Assembly (NCBI GenBank): GCA_902362725.1
Contig: CABIXM010000001.1
Location: 181,215-245,214 of the forward strand
DNA: 64,000 bases
Direction: 5' to 3'
Source of the DNA: Clostridiaceae bacterium
GTDB taxonomy: Bacteria; Bacillota; Clostridia; Lachnospirales; Lachnospiraceae
Both the position numbers and the translations under genes were made by a program. The notes beneath the pieces are model-generated. The model ran no database searches. It was not told the origin of the DNA and was given only the letters and a program-made list of their open reading frames with translations. Shown piece by piece: positions 25,324 through 33,854 of the stretch. Position 1 is the stretch's first letter. Each line of letters starts with the position of its first letter.

Positions 25324-26112
25324 ATGATTCGCGCGGCGGTATTTGATATTGACGAGACTCTCTATGACGGACAGAATAAAAGATTTATCCCAAGCGCCAT
25401 CGAGGCTCTGAAGAAGCTGCAGGCAAAGGGCGTCCGGGTGGTCCTGGCTACGGGCCGCCCGCCGCTGACAGCCGTGGTGATCCTCCGGGAAGGTGTGATT
25501 CCCGACGCCATCGTGTGCGCCAACGGCCACCTGGTCATCGACGGGGAAGGGAAAATAGTAAAAGAATATACCTTTGATACGGAACTGGTTTCAGAGGTCT
25601 ACGACTACTGCAAGGGACATGACATCGGACTTCTCTGGAAATACCCGGACAAGGTCTATGAGTACATCTACAAGCCGGTTTTTGAAAACTTCTATCATAA
25701 AACCAAATCCTCCCGCAGTATGATCGTAAAGGGCGTCACGGATATCCACAAGACCCGCTGCCCCGACGGCGGCAATCTGGGCTGTGGCGATGAGGCGCTT
25801 GCAGCGTTCAATGCCCATTTTCGGGGGCGCTGCGTAGGCGTCCGGATCGACGGCGAGAGCAGCGACCTGATGCTTTCCAGCGTCAATAAAATGCGGACGA
25901 CTGCAGAGGTACTGACGGAATGGGGCATCCGGGACAGCGAATGCATCGCCTTTGGCGACAATCAGAACGACCGGGAGATGCTTGTCTACGCGGGAATCGG
26001 GGTCTGCATGGGAAATGGCTGCAAGGAGCTGAAAGCTTTCGCGGATTATGTGACGGACGATCTTCGGAATGACGGAATCGCGAAGGCATTGGCTCATTTT
26101 GGAATACTGTAA
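25324..26112 (+). CDS. HAD-superfamily phosphatase, Cof/type IIB
   Basis: A 262-residue cytoplasmic phosphatase. Motif I is FDIDETLYDG (nucleophile and acid/base Asp), motif II is VLATGRPP, a type IIB cap follows (about residues 80-180), and motif IV is FGDNQNDREML with the lysine in SSVNK upstream. Enzymes of this group remove phosphate from sugar phosphates or cofactors. Its position at the end of the PTS/BtpA operon suggests it handles the imported sugar phosphate, which is inference. ATG 25324 is chosen over the frame start at 25279, which overlaps btpA. Confidence 0.85.
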   Translation: MIRAAVFDIDETLYDGQNKRFIPSAIEALKKLQAKGVRVVLATGRPPLTAVVILREGVIPDAIVCANGHLVIDGEGKIVKEYTFDTELVSEVYDYCKGHDIGLLWKYPDKVYEYIYKPVFENFYHKTKSSRSMIVKGVTDIHKTRCPDGGNLGCGDEALAAFNAHFRGRCVGVRIDGESSDLMLSSVNKMRTTAEVLTEWGIRDSECIAFGDNQNDREMLVYAGIGVCMGNGCKELKAFADYVTDDLRNDGIAKALAHFGIL

Positions 26113-26132
26113 GAAAATGGGAAAAAGAAAGA

Positions 26133-26182
26133 TTCCTGTATCTTTGGCGGACGCCCAAGCCGCTGAAGATACAGGTTTTTTT
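26133..26182 (+). terminator. Strong intrinsic terminator of the PTS operon
   Basis: CCTGTATCTT (26135-26144) pairs with AAGATACAGG (26166-26175) with an inner GCGG/CCGC stem, followed by TTTTTTT. Confidence 0.9.
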
Positions 26183-26259
26183 ATGAAATCTTATAGAATC
26201 CTTAATCTTCTGCCGCCCCGCTGGACAGCCCGGGAAAATGGTGCTATGATAGCCACGTT

Positions 26260-26787
26260 ATGATAAAAGCATTTTTAAGAGCAATTTTAAAACCCCTGTC
26301 CTTCCTTCCGGCCCTGGCCATGATGTACGTCATCTACGGCTTTTCGGCTCAGGACGGGACAACCTCGGGCAATTTGAGCTACAAGGTAAGTGAAATCATC
26401 GTGGAGACGGCCAATGAGGCGTTCGATCTGCACTGGACTGCGCAGGAGGAGGCGCAGTATATCCAGAAAATCCAACATCCGGTGCGGAAGCTGGCCCATA
26501 TGACCGAATATTTTCTGCTGGCGGTGTCAGTGTCATTTCCGCTGTATGTGTACGGCGTGCGGGGCATCTGGCTACTGCTACTGGCAGGCGGCTTCTGTGT
26601 GGGCTTCGCGGCCCTGGACGAGTATCACCAGTCCTTTGTGGCAGGCCGCGGACCGTCGAAACGGGATGTGGCTATCGACAGCATCGGAATCACCGTCGGT
26701 GTGATACTGGTGCAGCTTGTGTGTTTCATCGGCAGGGTGACCGTGTTCCGGCCGTTGGCGAAAAAGAAAAAGAAGAGACGGGTATAA
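26260..26787 (+). CDS. VanZ-like membrane protein
   Basis: A 175-residue protein of the VanZ-like family with about four membrane segments (LSFLPALAMMYVIYGFSA; YFLLAVSVSFPLYVYG; LLLLAGGFCVGFAALD; GITVGVILVQLVCFIG). The family hallmark residues are present in VRKLAHMTEYFLLA and DEYHQSFVAGRGPSKRDVAID. The basic C-terminus (KKKKKRRV) is cytoplasmic. VanZ itself gives low-level teicoplanin resistance, but most homologues have no known role, so no resistance function should be assumed. Confidence 0.8.
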   Translation: MIKAFLRAILKPLSFLPALAMMYVIYGFSAQDGTTSGNLSYKVSEIIVETANEAFDLHWTAQEEAQYIQKIQHPVRKLAHMTEYFLLAVSVSFPLYVYGVRGIWLLLLAGGFCVGFAALDEYHQSFVAGRGPSKRDVAIDSIGITVGVILVQLVCFIGRVTVFRPLAKKKKKRRV

Positions 26788-26822
26788 AACGAAAGAGTGA
26801 AGCGCCGGAAAATCAGTGCGCG

Positions 26823-26850
26823 AGAATGTGCCATTGGCACATTCTTTCTT
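26823..26850 (+). terminator. Terminator after the VanZ-like gene
   Basis: AGAATGTGCC (26823-26832) pairs with GGCACATTCT (26836-26845), a 10-bp stem with a 3-base loop and T-rich tail. Confidence 0.75.
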
Positions 26851-26861
26851 ATTTCTATAAC

Positions 26862-26893
26862 AAAAAAGGAACCCTTTTCCAAGGATTCCTTTT
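26862..26893 (-). terminator. Terminator of the tRNA-Pro gene (minus strand)
   Basis: On the reverse strand AAGGAA+CC pairs with GG+TTCCTT, followed by TTTT; it lies 7 bases after the tRNA 3' end. Confidence 0.7.
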
Positions 26894-26899
26894 CATTCG

Positions 26900-26973
<74 letters not shown>

Positions 26974-27001
26974 TTTTAGCGACTTGCCGTCAACAAATGA
27001 T

Positions 27002-27030
27002 ATCATAGCACAAGTGAACAGGTTTGTCCA
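27002..27030 (-). promoter_or_regulatory. Promoter of tRNA-Pro
   Basis: On the reverse strand TGGACA (27030-27025), 17-bp spacer and TATGAT (27007-27002), about 30 bases before the tRNA. Confidence 0.6.
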
Positions 27031-27179
27031 GTAAAAATTTAAAAAAAATGAAAAAAATTTGTGTAAAATTTTTGCAGGGGTAGATCGCAAGATATAAATA
27101 TGGTACAATGCGGGTGAATCAGGTGATTCTGCATACAGGTTGTGGTATCGGAATAACAGAAATGGAGGAAAAATCTATA

Positions 27180-28760
27180 ATGGTAGAATGGAAGAATCTG
27201 GATACCCTGAAAGCTTATCAGGAGCTGAAGGACACGGAACGCGTAAATCTGGCAGAGGTGATGTCCGGAGAAAACGGAGCAGAGCGTGTCAAAACATACA
27301 GTGTACCCATGGCAGAAGGCATGGTATATAACTACGCTGCCAAGGCAGTGGACGGAAAGGTGCTGGAGGCACTGGCGAAGCTGGCAAAGGAAGCGCAGCT
27401 GACAGAGAAGTTCGCGGCGCTCTATAACGGCGAGGTCATCAATACCGGTGAGAAGCGTCTGGTTCTGCATCAGCTGACCCGTGGACAGCTGGGCGACGCA
27501 GTCGTAGCGGACGGCGTGGACAAGCGCGCGTTTTACGTAGAGCAACAGAAAAAAGTAACAGAATTTGCCAATAAAGTACACGCAGGTGAGATTACCAACG
27601 CGGCAGGCGAGAAATTCACTACCGTCGTACAGATCGGTATCGGCGGCAGCGACCTGGGTCCCCGGGCTATGTATCTGGCACTGGAGAACTGGGCGAAAAA
27701 ACATGATACCTTCAAGATGGAAGCGAAGTTTATCAGTAATGTAGACCCGGACGACGCGGCAGCCGTACTGGCGTCCATCGACGTGGCACATTCCCTGTTC
27801 GTGCTGGTATCCAAGTCCGGCACCACCCTGGAGACCCTGACCAATGAGTCCTTCGTAAAGGACGCTCTTGCAAAGGCAGGACTGGACGCTTCCAAGCATA
27901 TGGTAGCCGTAACCAGCGAGACCTCCCCGCTGGCAAAGAGCGATGCTTATCTGGCAGCCTTCTTCATGGACGATTATATCGGCGGCCGTTATTCCTCTAC
28001 CTCCGCGGTAGGCGGCGCTGTATTATCCCTGGCCTTCGGACCGGAGGTATTTGACCGCTTCCTGGCAGGCGCAGCCGCAGAGGATGTCCTGGCAAAGAAG
28101 GAGAACCTTCTGGAGAATCCGGCTATGCTGGACGCTCTGATTGGCGTATATGAGCGCAACGTGCTGGGCATGGGCTGCACCGCAGTACTTCCCTACTCTC
28201 AGGCACTGAGCCGCTTCCCGGCACATCTGCAGCAGGCAGATATGGAGTCCAACGGAAAATCCGTGAACCGCTTCGGCGAGCCGGTAAATTATGTAACCGG
28301 ACCGGTGATCTTCGGTGAGCCGGGAACCAACGGACAGCATTCCTTCTATCAGCTGCTCCATCAGGGAACCGATATCGTACCGCTGCAGTTCATCGGCTTC
28401 AAGAACAACCAGTGTGGCGTAGACGTGGACATTCAGGACAGCACCAGCCAGCAGAAGCTCTGCGCGAATGTCGTTGCCCAGATGGTAGCTTTCGCCTGCG
28501 GCAAGGAAGATGAGAACCGCAACAAGTACTTCGCGGGCGGACGTCCCTCCAGCATTATCGTGGGCGATCAGCTGACTCCGGAGACACTGGGCGCGCTGCT
28601 GTCTCATTTTGAGAATAAGATCATGTTCCAGGGCTTTGTATGGAACCTGAACAGCTTCGACCAGGAGGGCGTACAGCTGGGTAAGGTGCTGGCAAAGCGC
28701 GTACTGGCTCATGATACAGACGGAGCGCTGAAGGCTTACAGCGAGCTGCTGAACATCTAA
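27180..28760 (+). CDS. pgi: Glucose-6-phosphate isomerase
   Basis: Interconverts glucose-6-phosphate and fructose-6-phosphate. The 526-residue protein is of the longer Pgi type and has VVQIGIGGSDLGPRAMYLAL, the phosphate-binding VSKSGTTLETLTN, GGRYSSTSAVGGAVLS and the C-terminal catalytic-site segment GEPGTNGQHSFYQLLHQG. ATG 27180 is used with GGAGG at 27164-27168; an in-frame frame opening at 27108 lacks a site. Codon use is highly biased, indicating strong expression. Fructose-6-phosphate made here would feed the GDP-fucose operon at 46237-52242 through ManA. Confidence 0.95.
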   Translation: MVEWKNLDTLKAYQELKDTERVNLAEVMSGENGAERVKTYSVPMAEGMVYNYAAKAVDGKVLEALAKLAKEAQLTEKFAALYNGEVINTGEKRLVLHQLTRGQLGDAVVADGVDKRAFYVEQQKKVTEFANKVHAGEITNAAGEKFTTVVQIGIGGSDLGPRAMYLALENWAKKHDTFKMEAKFISNVDPDDAAAVLASIDVAHSLFVLVSKSGTTLETLTNESFVKDALAKAGLDASKHMVAVTSETSPLAKSDAYLAAFFMDDYIGGRYSSTSAVGGAVLSLAFGPEVFDRFLAGAAAEDVLAKKENLLENPAMLDALIGVYERNVLGMGCTAVLPYSQALSRFPAHLQQADMESNGKSVNRFGEPVNYVTGPVIFGEPGTNGQHSFYQLLHQGTDIVPLQFIGFKNNQCGVDVDIQDSTSQQKLCANVVAQMVAFACGKEDENRNKYFAGGRPSSIIVGDQLTPETLGALLSHFENKIMFQGFVWNLNSFDQEGVQLGKVLAKRVLAHDTDGALKAYSELLNI

Positions 28761-28786
28761 GCGTAGCTTGTAAAATGCAGTATAAA

Positions 28787-28962
28787 GGGCTGTTGCAGAG
28801 AGTATAAACAGTTTTTCCTATATCCAGATGTCCGCCTTTTCGAGACAGCTGTATGAATGGAGCAGACTTTAGTCTGAGCCAGGCATACTGCTGTAACGAG
28901 AAACGGGCGAACATGGGATATGGAAAACTGTAATATTCTGCTGTAACAGCCCTGTTTTATTA
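28787..28962 (+). repeat. 166-nt long imperfect hairpin after pgi
   Basis: GGGCTGTTGCAG at 28787 pairs with CTGCTGTAACAGCCC ending at 28952. Inward, CAGTTTTTCC/GGAAAACTG, TATCC/GGATA and a CAGCTGTATG/CATACTGCTG region continue the fold to an inner CAGACT/AGTCTG stem near 28863-28876. A TGTTTTATT tail follows. It may act as the pgi terminator; its length and mismatched arms resemble a MITE-like or dispersed hairpin element. Confidence 0.65.
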
Positions 28963-28982
28963 CATAAAAAATATTATCGCAT

Positions 28983-31079
28983 TTATGAGTGGAATATCCG
29001 GCTCACATACAGATAGAAGTCCGGATTCTTTAGTAACACATCATTGGTCTCATTCGAGAAAATCGTAAGAACTCCTCTCCCAATCGTCACCAGTATCGCG
29101 CACAGCACTATTACGTACAGAATCCGCGCGGAACGCGTTCCGTCAAAATGGATCTGCTCCAGTATCAGGAACAGGGCCAGCACTGACAGAGCCAGGGTCA
29201 GGTCGCAGACATAGCGGATATGGATTCCGCCCAGCATAAAATCCAGATACCCCAGGCCCAGAGCCGCCAGCAGAACCAGTACGCCGGTCTGTTTTTTCAG
29301 AAGCCCGTTCTGGTCAGAGGAAGAAGACCGCGTGAATACGGCCGGAATCAACAGGAATATGCCCAGATTCAGCGGCATTTGCAGGAGTCCTGCGCTGTAT
29401 TCCTGATAGAGATAGTTGCCGAAATCCACACATTTCTCCGTGGTGAAACGCAGGAAGGGGAAAAATTCTGTGTATACAAAGGACTCCGCAAAATAGTGAT
29501 ACAGCATGGAACCGAAATGATGCAGGCTGAAAGTCACCGAATTAAACCGGATATCGCTCTCCGTCAGCTGATAAGAAGTACCAAACTCAAAGAACGAACC
29601 AAACCGGATGTAATTATAATACATAATTCCGGCTGCCCCAATGAGAACCGGTATCAAAAACGGCAGGGCGCTCTCCAGAAACCGCTGCCGCGCCGACCGC
29701 TTCTTATCAAAGAGAATCCGCAGGAACAGCGGAGCAGCAAAGGCCATTGCCAGCAGCGCCGCATTGGGCCGGGACAGCACCAGCATGACCACAGAAAGGC
29801 CGCAGAGCGCAAAGAGCAGTACCCGTTTCCAGGGCTTTTCCGCCAGATATCCATAGCAGGCCAATGCCGTAAACGCGCCCAGCCAGCCAAAGGAGGCGAT
29901 GAGCGGCAGATAATAAAAGCTGGAAGCCGAAGCCTGTAAAAGCCACAGAAAACTTCCGCCGACCACGGCCATTTCCCCCAGCAGGAAAAGCAGCAGATTG
30001 GCCTTGGGCCGGAAGAGCCGCATAAGCCCCTGAATGGCCGCGAAGATACATAGAATAGCAAAAACCGTGAGGCAGGATCCGGCGAAAACAGTCGTCGGCA
30101 GCATGCCGGTCAGCCAGTAGATGGGATAATAGACCATAAAGAGTGGTGCAAGTCCGAAGTAGGAATAGTATTTCCCGTGGTAATAGGCCCGATCCCAGTG
30201 ATACGTGATGTGGTTCAGATCCCGCTCGCCCTTATCGTAGAGATTGCCGAGCTCCTCCAGGGCCGGATTGACGTCCAGGTCAAGCTCCAGCTGTCCTTTT
30301 TCAAAGGCGTCCAGCTGCTGCATGTAAGCGTCCACCACCATCTCCGGGGAGCGAACCTCCTCCAGGGTCGGGTAGGGCCGCAGAAGTTGGTGGGAAGCGT
30401 CGCTTCCATACAGAATTCCAGCAGAGATAAAGAGAGCAAGCAGCAGCACGCCCAGATTCAGGAGCTTATGGCTGCGCCTGTCCGGCTGATAATCCTGTGC
30501 ATAGAGGCGGAAGCGTAAGGCCAGGAACAGCGCGGCCAGAAGTCCGGTCAGAAGGAATACACGAAGCCAGTGAATGGTGAGGGGCTGTCGGGCATTCAGG
30601 GTGACTGAGATCAGAAAAACCGGCTCATTCAGTTCCTCAAAGGTCAGACGCAGCCGGGTCAGATCGCCGCGGCTCTGGATCCGCACCGTAGCAGTATTCT
30701 CACGGCCGCCGGGATTCACCGTGAAGGTGCCCGCCCCGGCCGTCTTCGCCGGGCTGGCCGCGTCACAGATCCCTAACGTCCCGGTCAGCACCTTCGCCGG
30801 ACCGGCTGTGGTGATGGTCGCACTGCGGACCGGAAGCGAAAATCCGTCCAGAGAGACCGATGGATTCTCCGGCAGCAGCGCCAGGGCCTCGCCGTTCCAC
30901 CCCTCCACCCCGGAGAGATCAAGCATTGTTTCCGCATAACTCCCGGAGCCCTGTGTAAAATAAGAAAACTGAAAAACCCCGATTTCCAATACCAGCGCCA
31001 GAACCAGGGCTGCGCCCAGGGACACCAGGACGGCCGCAGGCGTGGAGAGCTTTTGAAATTTTGTAGTGATATGCTTCAT
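28983..31079 (-). CDS. Large polytopic membrane protein, possibly GT-C-type glycosyltransferase
   Basis: A 698-residue membrane protein. An N-terminal membrane segment (about residues 15-37) is followed by an extracytoplasmic beta-rich domain (about 40-165) and then about 12 hydrophobic segments. The segment DRAYYHGKYYSYFGLAPLF after a long extracytoplasmic loop resembles the sequence seen in uncharacterised clostridial membrane proteins with GT-C-like topology. No DxD or ExD motif in the first loop can be named with confidence, so the glycosyltransferase idea is topology-based. A weak AGGTATCCTC precedes ATG 31079. It is monocistronic and convergent with pgi. Confidence 0.6.
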   Translation of the reverse strand: MKHITTKFQKLSTPAAVLVSLGAALVLALVLEIGVFQFSYFTQGSGSYAETMLDLSGVEGWNGEALALLPENPSVSLDGFSLPVRSATITTAGPAKVLTGTLGICDAASPAKTAGAGTFTVNPGGRENTATVRIQSRGDLTRLRLTFEELNEPVFLISVTLNARQPLTIHWLRVFLLTGLLAALFLALRFRLYAQDYQPDRRSHKLLNLGVLLLALFISAGILYGSDASHQLLRPYPTLEEVRSPEMVVDAYMQQLDAFEKGQLELDLDVNPALEELGNLYDKGERDLNHITYHWDRAYYHGKYYSYFGLAPLFMVYYPIYWLTGMLPTTVFAGSCLTVFAILCIFAAIQGLMRLFRPKANLLLFLLGEMAVVGGSFLWLLQASASSFYYLPLIASFGWLGAFTALACYGYLAEKPWKRVLLFALCGLSVVMLVLSRPNAALLAMAFAAPLFLRILFDKKRSARQRFLESALPFLIPVLIGAAGIMYYNYIRFGSFFEFGTSYQLTESDIRFNSVTFSLHHFGSMLYHYFAESFVYTEFFPFLRFTTEKCVDFGNYLYQEYSAGLLQMPLNLGIFLLIPAVFTRSSSSDQNGLLKKQTGVLVLLAALGLGYLDFMLGGIHIRYVCDLTLALSVLALFLILEQIHFDGTRSARILYVIVLCAILVTIGRGVLTIFSNETNDVLLKNPDFYLYVSRIFHS

Positions 31080-31179
31080 AAAGAGGATACCTGCCTTATT
31101 TTATATACTATGGAAAAATCAGATGAAAATCTAATCTGATAATAGCAGAGCAGTCTCCGTTTGACAAGCGAAACAGCAA

Positions 31180-31208
31180 TTGACAAACCTACGAAAAAAA
31201 ACTACAAT
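31180..31208 (+). promoter_or_regulatory. Promoter of the 31247-38219 gene run
   Basis: TTGACA (31180-31185), 17-bp spacer, TACAAT (31203-31208), then GAGGAGG at 31233-31239. No further terminator is seen until 38229, so this promoter may serve six genes. Confidence 0.65.
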
Positions 31209-31246
31209 AAAAATAACTATAAGCAGATAAAAGAGGAGGCTTGTAT

Positions 31247-31873
31247 ATGGACAAATTCATAATTGCAATCACCAGAACCTGCGGAAGCGGGGCGACCTCT
31301 ATCGGAAAAATTCTTGCAAAGAATCTGGGCGTGGAGATTTATGACCGGAATATCCTGCGTCTGGCGTCGGACGACAGCGGTATCAGCGAGGAGCTGTTTG
31401 CCAGAGCGGACGAGGATCAGAAGCAGAGCCTTTTGTTTCGGGCGTCCCAGAAGGTATACAGCGGCGGACTGATCCCGCCGGAGAAGGAGGACTTCACCTC
31501 GAACAATAACCTGTTCAACTACCAGGCAAAGGTGCTCCGGGAGCTGGCAGACGAGTCCAATTACGTGGTTATCGGCCGCGCGGCGGATTATGTGCTCCGC
31601 GATAAGCCGGGACTGGTTCGTGTATACATTTACGCGTCCCGGGAAAAATGCATCGAGAAAGAGATGAACCGTCAGAAGATCGATTGGAAGACTGCGGATA
31701 AGTTCATCAGCAAGACAGATAAGTACCGCCGCGATTATTATCGCTATTTCACCGGTCAGGAGTGGGAGAACATGCAGAACTACGATCTGTGCATCAATAC
31801 CACGCAGATGACCTATGAGCGGGCGGCAAAGGCTATTCAGGATTTCGCGGAGAATATGCTTGCAGGAAAATAA
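31247..31873 (+). CDS. Cytidylate kinase-like family protein
   Basis: A 208-residue P-loop protein of the cytidylate-kinase-like family. The N-terminal IIAITRTCGSGATSIGKILA replaces the classic Walker A with GSGATSIG. It continues with DRNILRLAS, YVVIGRAADYVLRD (like the nucleotide-monophosphate kinase core), and a lid-like RQKIDWKTADKFISKTDKYRRDYYRYFTG. True CMP kinase activity is not shown for this group. ATG 31247 with GAGGAGG seven bases upstream is preferred over the TTG at 31241. It begins a run with a hydrolase and a DUF1002 protein. Confidence 0.8.
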   Translation: MDKFIIAITRTCGSGATSIGKILAKNLGVEIYDRNILRLASDDSGISEELFARADEDQKQSLLFRASQKVYSGGLIPPEKEDFTSNNNLFNYQAKVLRELADESNYVVIGRAADYVLRDKPGLVRVYIYASREKCIEKEMNRQKIDWKTADKFISKTDKYRRDYYRYFTGQEWENMQNYDLCINTTQMTYERAAKAIQDFAENMLAGK

Positions 31874-31968
31874 AAGATACAGAGAGATGAGAGGGGTATC
31901 TCAAAGCGGTCTCCGTGCAGATGCGCGCGGGAGATGCTCTGGGACGCCCCTTTTTTGAGGAAAACAGA

Positions 31969-32937
31969 ATGGCAGTAAAACGGGAATTTACCTATGCGTC
32001 CGCGGACGGGCGGACGAAGCTCCACGGGGTGGAATGGAGGCCGGAGACAGGCAGACCGAAAGCGATCCTTCAGATTTTCCACGGCATGGTGGAATATATC
32101 GAGCGCTACGGGGAGTTCGCGTCCTATCTGACGGAAAAGGGCTTCCTGGTGGTGGGCAACGACCATCTGGGCCACGGCGGCTCCATCGTGGAGAAAGAGG
32201 ACTGGGGATATTTCGCGGAGAAGAACGGTAACGGGATTCTGCTGCGGGATGTGAGAACCCTGCATAAAAAGACGGCGAAGCGGTATCCGGCTCTGCCCTA
32301 TTACATCCTGGGCCACAGCATGGGATCCTTTCTGCTGCGCCAGTATCTGTGCCGCTACGGCGACGAGCTGGACGGCGCGATTATCATGGGAACCGGTACC
32401 CAGCCCATGGCGGCCCTGCGGTTCGGCCAGAACCTCTGCCGGGCCGTGGCAAAGGTGAAGGGATGGCGCTATCGCTGGCCCTTTGTTGACAATCTGGCCT
32501 TCGGGGGCTATAATAAGCATTTCCGACCGGCCCGGACCACCAGAGACTGGCTGACGAAGGACGAGCGGATTGTGGATGCTTATCTGAAGGATGAGCGCTG
32601 CACCTTTTTGTTTACATTGAACGGCTATTATAACCTGTTTTACAGCATCGAGGACGCCTCCAAACCGGAGAATCTTCAGAAAATGCCGAAGGATCTGCCG
32701 ATTCTGTTCGTATCGGGAACCGAGGATCCGGTGGGCAATTTCGGAAAAGGCGTGGAGCAGGTACGGAAAGCCTTTCAGGCTGTGGGCATGGAGGATGTCA
32801 CCTGGATTTTATATGAAAATGACAGACATGAGATCCTGAATGAGACGGACCGGGCTACGGTCTACAAGGATCTCTACGCATGGCTGTACGTGCGGATGAG
32901 CGATCCGCGGCGGAAAGCAGGAGGTAAAAAATCATGA
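31969..32937 (+). CDS. Alpha/beta hydrolase, monoacylglycerol lipase-like
   Basis: A 322-residue cytoplasmic serine hydrolase of the lysophospholipase/monoacylglycerol lipase group (hydrolase_4). The nucleophile elbow is LGHSMGSFLLRQ near residue 122, the acidic residue lies in FVSGTEDPVGNFG and the His in YENDRHEILNE. The oxyanion strand reads LQIFHGMVEYIERY and NDHLGHGGS. The start ATG 31969 follows GAGGAAAA; the open frame from 31915 lacks a site. It ends in an ATGA overlap with the DUF1002 gene, so the two are translationally coupled. Confidence 0.85.
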   Translation: MAVKREFTYASADGRTKLHGVEWRPETGRPKAILQIFHGMVEYIERYGEFASYLTEKGFLVVGNDHLGHGGSIVEKEDWGYFAEKNGNGILLRDVRTLHKKTAKRYPALPYYILGHSMGSFLLRQYLCRYGDELDGAIIMGTGTQPMAALRFGQNLCRAVAKVKGWRYRWPFVDNLAFGGYNKHFRPARTTRDWLTKDERIVDAYLKDERCTFLFTLNGYYNLFYSIEDASKPENLQKMPKDLPILFVSGTEDPVGNFGKGVEQVRKAFQAVGMEDVTWILYENDRHEILNETDRATVYKDLYAWLYVRMSDPRRKAGGKKS

Positions 32938-33830
32938 AAAGCATAAAGAAACTTACGGCATTGGTACTGGCATTTACGCTGGTACTTGGTATGGGTGTGA
33001 CAGCCCAGGCGGCAGAAGGCGACAAGCCGATTCTGGCTCTGGGCGCGGACTTAAGCGCCGATCAGCGGGCGACCGTGCTGGGGCTTCTGGGTATCAGCGA
33101 GAGCGACCTGAGCGACTATGACGTGATCAGCATCACCAATGCGGAGGAGCATCAGTATCTGGATTCCTATCTCTCCTCCAGCGTCATCGGCACCCACGCC
33201 CTGTCATCCGTGCTGATTCGTCCGGCGGACGAGGGAGAGGGCCTCAATGTGACTACTTATAATATCAGCTACTGCACCATCGACATGTACACGAATGCGC
33301 TGCTGACCGCAGGCCTTCAGGACGCCAATGTATACGTGGCGGCTCCGTCCAATATCTCCGGAACCTCCGCCCTGATCGGAGCAGTCAAAGGCTACGCGGA
33401 AATGAACGGCAGCAAGGTGGATGAGCAGGCCCTGGAGACTGCAGTGAACGAGTTGGTGGTGACCGGTGACCTGGGCACTTCCCTGGGCGATTCCGAGACC
33501 GCTTCCGACATGGTAGCCTACATCAAACAGCAGATCCTGGAAAATAATGTAAGCAGTGATGCGGATATTGAGAAAATCATCCGTGACGCTATGGAAAAAT
33601 TCGATATTAAGCTGAGCGACGATCAGATTCAGCAGCTGATTGACCTGATGCACAAGATCAGCAAGCTGGACATCGACGTGGATGCCCTGGCGAAGCAGGC
33701 CGGTGAGATCTATAACAAGCTGAAGGATATGGGACTGGATCTGAGCAAGGTAGACACGAAGCAGGTCGGCAATTTCATTACCCGGTTTTTTGACAGGATT
33801 ATGAGTCTGGTTAATCAGTTTATCGGATAA
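32934..33830 (+). CDS. Secreted DUF1002 family protein
   Basis: A 298-residue exported protein with a signal peptide (MKSIKKLTALVLAFTLVLG, cleavage near AQAAEG). It then has the DUF1002 layout: an N-terminal alpha/beta part with SADQRATVLGLLGISESDL and ITNAEEHQYLDSYL, and an acidic helical C-terminal part with a possible coiled region (DDQIQQLIDLMHKISKL). No catalytic motif is apparent and the family function is unknown. The 4-bp overlap with the hydrolase gene suggests a joint role, perhaps at the envelope, which is inference. The next gene starts 24 bp downstream. Confidence 0.8.
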   Translation: MKSIKKLTALVLAFTLVLGMGVTAQAAEGDKPILALGADLSADQRATVLGLLGISESDLSDYDVISITNAEEHQYLDSYLSSSVIGTHALSSVLIRPADEGEGLNVTTYNISYCTIDMYTNALLTAGLQDANVYVAAPSNISGTSALIGAVKGYAEMNGSKVDEQALETAVNELVVTGDLGTSLGDSETASDMVAYIKQQILENNVSSDADIEKIIRDAMEKFDIKLSDDQIQQLIDLMHKISKLDIDVDALAKQAGEIYNKLKDMGLDLSKVDTKQVGNFITRFFDRIMSLVNQFIG

Positions 33831-33854
33831 AACAGGTTATTGGGGGAAAGCAAA

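Noticed and set aside
26260..26787. Teicoplanin resistance gene vanZ
   Set aside because: Only the VanZ-like fold is shared; no van cluster is nearby and most homologues are not linked to resistance.
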